Shown in pieces: positions 51,201-59,532 of a DNA stretch of 64,000 nucleotides. Every line of letters starts with the position of its first letter. Position 1 is the first letter of the stretch. A model generated the notes under the pieces. It ran no database searches and was not told the DNA's origin. It was given only the letters and a program-made list of their open reading frames with translations. The stretch comes from Heracleum sosnowskyi (taxonomy: Eukaryota; Streptophyta; Magnoliopsida; Apiales; Apiaceae), in NCBI GenBank assembly GCA_030848705.1, contig CM061238.1, positions 32,642,655 to 32,706,654 on the forward strand, read 5' to 3'. The position numbers and the translations under genes are program-made.

Positions 51201-53303
51201 CAAATTACCAGTGTCAGTGTAATGGTGAATGATGAGAAAAGATGGGCTGTAAGTATTTATCTAACTTCTGGCATATCTTATTTCATCACAATGCAGCTAT
51301 TGCAGAGTCTACCAGCAAAGGTGTTGTGTGCTTTGAAGGGAAAGATCAGGGCAACTCAAACACCATTCAATGAAATATTGGATATGCAAATCCAGAACCT
51401 GATCATACAGAAGCTACCTGAAGTCTACTCAAATCCATCATGTGTTTTCTACAGATCTAAATCTAAGGATGGCATTAGAAGGAACTGCTACATGAATATT
51501 GGTAGCCCATCCAAAATGGAAACCAAGTCAATTCTGAAGGTACTAGATGGAATACTCAGTTCAAATGCCAATCCAGGAAGAGTTCATGCTGTTCAAGAAA
51601 TCTACAAAATGCTGGTGTTGAGAGACAAGGCACTGGGAGCTAGAATAAAGGAGCTAATCACTAGAGCCAATGCCAAAAGAAATGATCAAGGTGGAAGCTG
51701 CTTCTATAACATTCCTCCCCATGATGATAATGATGATGATGATGATGAAGATGGTGAGGATGGAGGTGGTGAAGCTTCTGGAAATGCTGGAAATGCTGGT
51801 GGAAGTAATTCTGGGAATACTGGTATTCAATCTCAGAATGAAGGCAATGAAGAAACTCCTAGCCAGGAAAAGAAAGATGCTGGTGCAACAGATGAAGAGG
51901 AGTCAAGAATACTGGAAGCTTTGGAGGCAAGCATTCTTAGATGTGCTATTGACTGCATAAATGCTGAAAAAGATGCTGTCATCAAAGGTACTGTCGACAA
52001 GGATACTGTCATAGAAGATGCTGTCTTGAAAGATGCTGTCGACAGAGGTACTGTCAAGGAAGGTTCTGTCAAGGATGAAACCAAAGCTGCTGTCAAGCCC
52101 AAGAGACTGAAAGCTAATGCTAAGGCATGGTTTTCTAGACAGAAACCTGCAGGAAAGCACAAATACTCAGGAAAGGAAAAGGCCACTGGATTTGGCAGAA
52201 ATCTAAGGAAGCCAATTCAATCAATTCCTCCCAACAGTCTTAAGATTCAACAAATGAAATCAAAAGAAATTAAGAGTGTTGAGGTTAAGCTGGATGCAGA
52301 TCAAGAGGCCTCTGAGTATATTCTGTGGTGGGAAGAATCAAGGTCTGCCAAGATTGACAAGGACTTCAATCTGGTAGCCACATCAACCAAGAACAGCACA
52401 TCAACCATAGATAAAAGAAGAATTGATTTCTTCTACCTGGAAAGAATGGTAGAGTTGCTGGAGAGCTATGATAATGTTTCAGAGGCTGTCATGGAACATG
52501 TTCTAAAATATCAGGCAGATAGGGATGCTGAATTTTATCAGAAATTTGGCTATAACTTTGCAGATTTTGATGATGCTGATATTCTTACTGATCTCCCAGC
52601 CTCTCCTATACCATACCACTGGTACTATGAGTTTGATGACTCACCCACAGAAGAAGGGCAAGCCCAACCAACTCAGGAAGGGCAACCCAAGCCAAGCAAA
52701 GGACCTGAATCTTCTGCATATTCTCAAGCTCAGACAGAACTTGATAAGAAGGAAGCTGAATTACTAGAAATTCACAAGGCCTCTAACAAGGCAGAAAGTG
52801 AAGCTCCAAATTATCAACCATATATGCTGGAAAATCCCCTAAGAGTCAAGTTCCTAAAAGAAGAAATCTATGTTTGCAGCTTGCATAAGCTTAAAACATC
52901 CACTCTGAAGGATTTACAGTATATGGTAGCTGGTTCAATTCACCCCTTGGAACAGATTTGTTCTTATGAGATAGAGAAGTTATTGGAAGGGAGAAAAGGA
53001 GAAGACTCAAAGCTGGACAAGCAAAGAAGGAAGTCTCTCAATGCTTATCCTGGAAGAAGATTCAAGCTCATTAATGAAGAACTTCATTTCAGAACTTATC
53101 CATATGATATAGAGCAATGGCTGAATCTCAGGGATGTTAGCTCTCTCATATCTCCTTCCATAAAGAAGATCATTGATGAAGTAGAGGATGATGCAGTGTC
53201 TGCTGCTGAAATTTCTCTTGTAGAAAGTCTAAGAAGCTGCTTGGCAGAAGCTCTCAAAAGAGAGGATGCAGCAAGACAGAAGAGGAAATCTCAAGCTAAG
53301 TGA
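48240..53303 (+). CDS. Element D env-like ORF, intact (1687 residues)
   Basis: The function is unknown. It starts at ATG 48240 in strong context (CTCCATGGCC). Residues 1-290 form a compact conserved domain also seen, broken, in element E (pattern YPRFLxxxIN). Residues about 290-700 are Pro/Ser/Thr-rich and include KKRARR (about 357), a nuclear-localisation-like cluster. A QEPISQS motif near 498 recalls the QEPxxQS repeats of the A/B proteins. DAV/TV repeats written with the family DNA word lie at about 542-607 and 1243-1285. A probable coiled coil is at 751-800. The stretch near 1001-1020 is moderately hydrophobic but a weak membrane candidate. No signal peptide is seen. The full length and unbroken frame in a young element argue that it is needed. 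Confidence 0.88.
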   Translation: MAPKQTLSQTNFAGIFSPNDAGEDFKGLVFFLNKSYLRSAITSTPILDLDKLEEFWRTAVAQTEGENPAIQFTINGQQSILTAEVINTALGITLEAGQNFAPLANDDTLKKLFLKIGYAGPILEEGTTKWYPSGEMDRKYLRKEWSMIFDAMVKVFSTKSTGWNGIPSYIKKLTHSLVHGYKVNVGALLMAQLKAAIGKKVSHYPRFLMMCINTFCDFNNDAPRLEVCSVLKKNTHTLLSSQDLNAHIPLCFTQHMVDQVTNLDYPLPTGYDSFSLEDEAGLDPNSVNPHSTPYTQPRPSRLPKAQREALQESRKRSLEADVGGSSVSQEGDTAPSVANKEGSQAEPTVVPPEPRKKRARRTKTTVSHPAVSQKTVEETREINSSLDVPSQQGASIEIGLSPKAPCTESAHTHGSQPEIPPLEETHSELGHSEDFSTPIDGSHVSSVNQPPLSTTLSPSSFPTHSFVSSPQPREGDSPNPSGFDHPSPIMDEPPSSGPQEPISQSEMDTTPPNTELGQSGILSETETANTLSDLQGASYLQEDAVTASVAVKDTGDATVLGTATVKGGEKDAVTTEHTVTPPPKDAVMPEPAVQTTTDSPIPPKDAVKSSQPNFDAVLVEDASDDDLPLAKLLKVHSKSSPSMHVSTAHTHASRLSEGVQKKREIQEKRGEHKNERQPNELAKGEGLEHVQRDIEGAHTIQALGLESQTVRGDEITQKHPESVRTPIASKPLSFPSPPRRLRSGGPSATFGNRIAALEGQCATLDSKLDSLSQLVVDGFAATQLSIQFLTDLVAANSTKGEKVARSESMPIQESGGTQGEPVAVKTRGGAKRKAMSQGEQVKPSSAKPQDKAEQTIEVEMDGERVLMSKETQDALHRRPASRHPILPPVVIRESIQETQETALHKKWREMEEQNKLGKGKGKLPESIHKGTTWSNGTEYDQEEANVLMVDYRESTLHNHDNEFSSLVEEAMNAPSNRPTNTTNLLKEQITSVSVMVNDEKRWAVSIYLTSGISYFITMQLLQSLPAKVLCALKGKIRATQTPFNEILDMQIQNLIIQKLPEVYSNPSCVFYRSKSKDGIRRNCYMNIGSPSKMETKSILKVLDGILSSNANPGRVHAVQEIYKMLVLRDKALGARIKELITRANAKRNDQGGSCFYNIPPHDDNDDDDDEDGEDGGGEASGNAGNAGGSNSGNTGIQSQNEGNEETPSQEKKDAGATDEEESRILEALEASILRCAIDCINAEKDAVIKGTVDKDTVIEDAVLKDAVDRGTVKEGSVKDETKAAVKPKRLKANAKAWFSRQKPAGKHKYSGKEKATGFGRNLRKPIQSIPPNSLKIQQMKSKEIKSVEVKLDADQEASEYILWWEESRSAKIDKDFNLVATSTKNSTSTIDKRRIDFFYLERMVELLESYDNVSEAVMEHVLKYQADRDAEFYQKFGYNFADFDDADILTDLPASPIPYHWYYEFDDSPTEEGQAQPTQEGQPKPSKGPESSAYSQAQTELDKKEAELLEIHKASNKAESEAPNYQPYMLENPLRVKFLKEEIYVCSLHKLKTSTLKDLQYMVAGSIHPLEQICSYEIEKLLEGRKGEDSKLDKQRRKSLNAYPGRRFKLINEELHFRTYPYDIEQWLNLRDVSSLISPSIKKIIDEVEDDAVSAAEISLVESLRSCLAEALKREDAARQKRKSQAK
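51967..52095 (+). repeat. CTGTC word array inside the D env-like ORF
   Basis: All eight Val codons that follow Ala, Thr or Ser here are GTC, giving RCTGTC or TCTGTC every 9-18 bases (DAVI, GTVD, DTVI, DAVL, DAVD, GTVK, GSVK, AAVK). The same style occurs at 49866-50060. Confidence 0.8.
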
Positions 53304-53381
53304 AAATTCTTGAATTCTGATCTTGTTAGTTAAGTTGTCAGCACATATTGTAAATTTGCTGTTATTTTCCATAAAAACAAA

Positions 53382-53392
53382 TTGGGGGAGAT
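53382..53392 (+). other. Polypurine tract of element D
   Basis: TTGGGGGAGAT directly before the 3' LTR. It is the Sirevirus-type PPT, as in A and B. Confidence 0.88.
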
Positions 53393-54448
53393 TGTTGGGA
53401 TTTATGGGTGATAGCATAGAAACAACTTAACTTTGATTGTACTTAATTTTTTAAATTAAGTAGAACATACTGTCATAGCCAAAGTATGTTCTTGTAATCA
53501 GTATGTAATGTTATTCTAGTTGTATTATTTGAAAGAAGTTCACTTGTGTGTTCAAGCCTCAAAGAATGCTTTTTGGATGACAACATGAATAAAGGTTACT
53601 GTCCTAAAGCTGTGACAGTAAGATTACAAGAAGACAGAATGTTGCAAGTCACGACAGCATATTCACTCTGACAGCAACATTGGCGGAAGACTACGCGACA
53701 GCAACTATTGCCCTCGACAGCAAGTTTGGGATCCTCGACAGCACTCTATGCGGGGAACTCATACTGTCACCAAAAGATCATTCCTGTGACAGCAAGCTTT
53801 GCGGCAAAAGTAACTGTCTCAATAAAGATCCTTATGCTAGGTATCTTTCTCAGTCAAATCCCGTGACAGTTTAAATGTTCAAGAAACAGGCGTGATGCAG
53901 CATCCCTAAGCTGCACCAAGTCTGCAAGACTACGACAGAAGCTTCAAGGCACTACAAATCAAAAGCGAATCAATTCAAGAGCAAGGTCAAGTCTTTATCT
54001 GCTGAATTGGTTTAGCTGGAAATAGAATGAATCTAGGTTGCTTTCTTTGTAATGTATATCTGACATGTTAGCAATTTAGGAAAGTCACATGGGTAAGACA
54101 ATCTGTAAGAAGCTGCCACTTGACAGTGACAGCAGCTTTACAAACCCGTGACTGATAGTGATAGGGTTAGTCATATACCTACTATCAACTCATTCTAGAA
54201 AAGAAACGAAAAGAAAAAAGTGTCTTAGAAGAAAACCCGCAGCTCGAGATCTTTTTCTTGAGGTTGTAGCAACACTTTGCAAAATAAATAAAACATTTAT
54301 TTTGTGAATCTTGTTCTTACTAAATACTGTTCGTGATTGCATATATTGCTGATAACGTTTAATCTTGATTTTAGTTGTTGAAATTTAGATTGAATTTTAT
54401 CAGTATTGCATTCATCCCCCCCCCTTCTGCAATACACAAGGACTAACA
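53393..54448 (+). repeat. Element D 3' LTR
   Basis: 1056 bp. It is identical by eye to the 5' LTR except for a run of nine instead of seven C near 54417. It ends ...GGACTAACA and is followed by the TSD ACAAT. Confidence 0.95.
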
Positions 54449-54453
54449 ACAAT

Positions 54454-55392
54454 TGATTTTGGTAAATTTGAAAAGATTTATTAGAATTAAAACTTGATAG
54501 GAAATAAAACAGTCTAAATTTTAAAACAAGAACAGGTTTTAAAATGAAGACAGAAGCAAAAAATATCGAATTTAGGAAATTCGATAGTTTTTCAAGTACA
54601 TAGATAAATCTATCGAAATAAATTTTCGATAGTTTTTGAAAAGGCAAAAGAAAAACTATTGAAAACATTTCTCGATACTTTTTGAGGAAAATTTGAAAAA
54701 GCATCGAATTGAATTTCATTATTCTTTATCTAAATTCTCGATGGTTTTTTAATTAAAATGAAAATCTATCTGAGAGAATTAATTTTTCCTTTATTTTAAT
54801 TCTCGATAGTTTTTCCACAAAGGATCCCTCGATAGTTTTTCAAGCTTTAAAAGGTAACAAGTTCGATAGTTTTTCAGAAAAACTTTTTAAATTCTGATTT
54901 TCAAACTCTTCGTTATTTTTCAAAATTTATCGAAGTAAAGTTGACAGTTTTACCCCCAACTGAAAACCATCGAACATACTATTAAAAAACATCGAACACT
55001 GTAAAGACAATATTGCCCCTGTCAATTCAATAAGTATTTAACAACCCCTTACGTTTTTTTTCTTATTATCAGATCTAAGGGCTTTTGTTTATACTTACTA
55101 GAATACATATAACCAAGAACATCACTGCCTCAAGAACTTGTTTCTATGAAAACTATTTTCACTATTGTTCTTTAGAAGTTAATTGTTTTCAATTGATTTC
55201 TTCAGATAATTCTGATTATTTGTGTTACCAAAAGTAGGGTTCTTGATAATGGTGATTCGAAGTTGTGTTTTTTTTTAAGAAAAAGGGGTAATTTTGTTTT
55301 AAGGGTATTTTGTGTCAAGTTTGATTAATTAGTAATAATTAATTAAATTTAATTGGTTTTAGTTTTGGTTTAAAAGTAACCAAGACTAATCA
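54454..55392 (+). repeat. Element E spacer with a second cluster of CGATAGTTTT motifs
   Basis: No ORF. Between about 54560 and 54990 the motif TTCGATAGTTTTT or its complement occurs about ten times (for example 54580, 54624, 54806, 54830, 54862), often pairing into hairpins. This is the same word as in the E LTR array. The stretch 55000-55392 is AT-rich leader-like sequence before the env-like region. Confidence 0.75.
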
Positions 55393-58078
55393 TGTCTCGT
55401 TTCAAAACTTGCAAGCCATTACGAATTTACAGTTTCGTGCATGGGCAGAGTTTCTGAACACACGTTCATTAGTGGCATATGCCTTGAGTACTCCCGTAGT
55501 CCTTTGCATCGATCAATTGACTGCGTTGTACACAACCGCCACGGATACAAGTGAGAATAACGTAAGATCCTTCAGTTTTGTTGTGCCAGGGGGCAGAACA
55601 ATAATGGTGACGGAACATGACTTTAACAGAATACTACATTTTCCTACAGAAAACCATGTTCCGGATCCCAAAACTGAGGAGATACATGCTTTCTTCACTC
55701 TCATAAGAAGTCAACAACCTAACTTCTTTGTGGGAGAGTTCCTTAAGCATTACCTGACATGGGACCACTGGATGAAAGAACATGCATAGATGATGTGCTT
55801 TGTTTCTATCCTAGGTTCCTACAGCTAATTCTCAATGATATCTTAACAGATGATGAGCGTGAGACATTCGCCAAAGAGGAGACCATGGAGTGCATGAAGA
55901 TGAAGAGCAATGCAATAACCGCTCTGATAAGAAAGAATATCTTCCAGGGGTACCCACTGTTCAAACTTGAATATCTAAGAACGGTGCCCCTACCACTTCT
56001 ACCCCCAGGGGAACAGGTAATTCAAGGTAACATTCCTGAACCTGAACTGGCTCCTGAACCACAACAATGGATGTTGATCCAGAGCCCTCAGTGGCCATCC
56101 AGACCATGAGATTGCAACCCAAAATCTCTAACCACGGTCGAAGAGCCTTTGGAAGAGCCAAATGAAACCACAAACGAACCTCCTTACCCTCCTATACCCA
56201 ATATTCAGACATCCATGAGTGTAGAGGGAGATAGTGCCAAAGCAGCACCACATAAGGAGATACGCCATTCAACAACAGCTCTGCCTTACTCTAAAAGGAG
56301 AAGAACAGAAAATGAGGCAACTGTTGAAACTTCATTTCAATCATCCAAAGCGCCCTTTATTAATTTTTCTGATGCTGATTGGGCTACGCTAACGAAAGCT
56401 ATATCTGAACCAATAGCTCAATCAAGTAAGGAAGAATTGACGGAAGCAACTGGTGTTCCGACCATATTACGGTTAGGTTCACTGGTTGAAGGTTCTTTAC
56501 TGAACCAAGAGTCTTCACAGACGTCGAGAGAAGGCTTTGACCTAAATGCACAATCTAAAGGGTCACTGTCTACCTCCCCAGATGGAACATATCTGGATCC
56601 TGCGGGTAAAGGGTCTGACGTAGGTGCAGATCGGCAACTCGGTGACAATGAATCAATTTTAATTGAGGAGTTAACTGAGGTAAAGTCTTCACAGACTATT
56701 GAGGAAGATTCGGGATCTCTGCTGTTAAAAGAGCCTGTTTCTAACCCCCTAGAGATTCAAACTCTTGATCCTACAAAGGATATATCATCTAAGGATGATC
56801 AGCAACTTGGTTTATCCAAGGACGGGGACTTGCGAAGCCCCATTGCACCACCGGTGACCTCCTTAAGGACGGCTACAGTGTTTTCTTCTGCAGGTACAAC
56901 TAGCACAAAGGGATTGAGTGAAACAAAAACACTTACACCTGGCCTGAGTGGGACAGGAAAAATGAGTGAAACACTAACAGAAACGTTGAGTGTACACCCA
57001 GAGCCAAACGTGAGGAGTGACACCCTAACCCTTCCAAATATTGAAGATTTGCTATTACCTGGAGGTACATGTTCAATCCACCCTCAAGAAGATTATGGAA
57101 TATGTTGAGGAACCAACAACCCGGACCTTCACAGCAACAACCTGATCCTTCTGCTACCTTTTACAATGAGGATAACTTCATCGAGGATTCCTCAACTAAG
57201 GGGGAGAAAGTTGGAGAAGGGGAAACAAATGAAGTGACTAATGAAGGTTGGAAAACAACTGGATGGGGAGTTTGGGAAACCAATGAAGCTATTCCAGTTA
57301 GATAGTACTGGATTGAAGACATTGTGCAAGAAGAAAAAAAGTGAGGAGGAATTTGAAGTCATGCAAGAGCAACCGATTCAGGAGGAGCATGAGCCATATC
57401 ATCCAGAGCCAATAGAACATCCTATCTTGGATGATGATATGGAAGAAGAAGCAAATTCTCTATCACTGGAAGAAGAAGCTGCCTTGGAGATGGTGAAAGC
57501 CCAGGCAAGCTGAGAGAGAAAGACACCACTGAAGGTGATTCTCATCAAGATCCAAAGAACTACAAAGCTAAATGAACTGCTCCGTGAGCATGTTAAGGAA
57601 ATCTTGATGAAGGTCAGTCCAGAGATTAATGAAAACCCTCATATGGTTAGATTCATGACGAATGACTTGTTCAGAATCTGCTACATGACGGAGGACAAAC
57701 TGAGAGATTACCCAAACGAATATCTAATATCAGTTGAGAAGTATCTTAGATCCACTGGATTCACATCAACGGAGAAGGACAAAAGCAGCCGACACTCTAA
57801 GAAAATATCTTATGGAGAATGTTCCCTACTATAGGAAGAGAGTGGAGAAAGGATTGGAAGTGCATACCAGATTGCCAAACATGCCAAAGCTAAACAAGAA
57901 AGATGTTAACATTGCATGGTTATGGGCTGGAGTGGGTCAAGAGGTTGGATATATTGGAAGACACATCCTAGGAGAAATCCTTAAACCTGGAGAACCACTG
58001 CACTATCTATCCGTGATTGATTATCAAGCTGCTAACTCCGATCCAATGAGTGAAGAAGGTGAGATTGGAATGGACTGA
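55393..58078 (+). pseudogene. Element E env-like gene, broken
   Basis: It is homologous in position and design to the D env-like ORF: an N-terminal domain (about 55409-56000) containing FYPRFLQLILNDIL, then a Ser/Thr/Pro-rich middle and an acidic C-terminal part. It is broken by at least four frame changes (near 55400, 55770, 57080 and 57270, and again near 57780) and in-frame stops at 56107 and 57511. The conserved N-terminal part is still readable in two frames. It cannot give a full-length protein. Confidence 0.78.
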
Positions 58079-58302
58079 AGAACTGAAGCAAAGAACAAGA
58101 GAACTGTCAGCTCAAACAAGAGGAGCAACTTCAAAGTGAAAAGTTTTATTGTTCTTTGAGTTATGAAATCTGGAAATGTATATATATCTGATCCAGAATG
58201 CAGTTAATATTATTACGCTGTCTTACTTTAAGTAGTTTCATGTTTCCTTAGTTAGTTGAGTTATCCTCGAAGTATTTGCTTGTCGAACTCTATCCAATCA
58301 AA

Positions 58303-58313
58303 TAGGGGGAGAT
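58303..58313 (+). other. Polypurine tract of element E
   Basis: AGGGGGAGAT-type tract directly before the 3' LTR. Confidence 0.85.
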
Positions 58314-59527
58314 TGTAAAGCATAATGTAACATAAGATGTAAAAGAGATAACTACAACTCAACAAAGGACAAGACAGACAATAGTATTAACAGAAGCACA
58401 GGAATCCAGAATCAAAGAAGAAAAGGTAAACTCAAAAAATCAAAATACGTTATGTATTCTTGAAGTCCGTAAACAGGTCACGGAAAGAAGTTCATGAAAA
58501 TGTTCAAGCCTCAGTGACAGCAAAAGAAACAAGACTTTCAAGACGACAAAAGTATGTGAATGATTTAGGGTTCAGTACCACAGGATTCCAGTGATGAAGC
58601 AACCAGGACGACAAAGGACTTATCAGCAGCATTGAATTGCAGACATAAAAGAAGAATTGATCAAGTGTTATTCATCTGTGAACCAGACCAGTTGCACTAG
58701 GTGACGGCACTGAAAAGATCAAATTGTTTTATCGTCTCGGAAGAAATTGATACAGTCTAAAACTTAAACACCCTGAAACTTTTCTGGAGATGGAGACTAA
58801 CAAAAGAAAAGGTTCGATGGTTTTTCTAAATAGAAAACCATCGAATATATGTAATCATGACATGACATGATTATTTTATTATTTGATAGTTTTCTAAAAT
58901 AGAAAACCATCGAATGTATGTAATCATGGAATGAAATGATTACTTTATTATTTGATAATTTTCTAGTTTAGTAAACCATCGAATGGAAAGCATAAAGTAA
59001 GTATTCTATTTGATAGTTTTTATTTAAAAACTATCGAATTGAATAATTACTTTATTCATTCGATAGTTTTCATTTGGAAAAGTGGGTGAAAAGTTTGTTT
59101 GTCTGACAGGTTGATGAGAATTGGACGGCCAAGATTGTTTTAACAATTAAGGTTCGATAGTTTTCTAAAAACTAAGTCTATAATTACACAGAGAGAGGTA
59201 GTGTCTTCCTCAGTCGAGGTTAGTTCATAGTAGCAACTACTGAGAGAGAGTTTTGAGCCGGAGAAGATCATAGAAATTTATAGTGCTCAGAATTCTTTCA
59301 TTGTATTGATTATGAATAACCTAGAACTCATTGAAGCTAATCTACGGATTAGAAATTGTAGCACCCCTCGAGGTTTATATTTATAAAACGATATATTCCC
59401 CGACTCTTGGTTTGGTTTGGTGTGTTTGATTTCGTTATAGAACTGAATGAATTATCCGCGAACGAAATTGAATTATTTGTGAGTATCGTATTCAACCCCC
59501 CCTTCTACGATACTTCGGGACCTAACA
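58314..59527 (+). repeat. Element E 3' LTR
   Basis: 1214 bp. It differs from the 5' LTR by six substitutions and one 6-bp insertion (GATGGA repeat near 58790). It contains the second copy of the hairpin array (58813-59083). The TSD CCATC follows at 59528-59532. Confidence 0.93.
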
Positions 59528-59532
59528 CCATC

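Larger units (their letters stand above)
39922..54448 (+). mobile_element. Element D: intact, recently inserted Sirevirus
   Basis: 14,527 bp. Its LTRs of 1054 and 1056 bp differ, as far as I can see, only in a run of 7 versus 9 C. It has a 5-bp TSD, PBS, PPT, full gag, pol with all catalytic motifs, a small acidic ORF and an unbroken 1687-residue env-like ORF. It is probably autonomous. It is of the same genus as A/B but a different family: the LTRs do not align and the proteins are only moderately similar. Confidence 0.95.
33547..59527 (+). mobile_element. Element E: non-autonomous Sirevirus relic with young LTRs
   Basis: It has LTRs of 1208 and 1214 bp, a 5-bp TSD, a PBS at 34757 and a PPT at 58303. 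Its own sequence is 33547-39921 and 54454-59527; the middle is element D. The order is still gag, pol, spacer and env-like region, but all are broken by many stops, frameshifts and deletions. The LTRs differ by only 6 substitutions and one 6-bp insertion (about 0.5%). The coding decay is therefore far older than the insertion, so this copy must have moved with enzymes supplied by another element. Confidence 0.9.

Noticed and set aside
51721..51760. GAT-rich microsatellite
   Set aside because: It is part of the coding frame (an acidic run in the D env-like protein) and not a separate feature.
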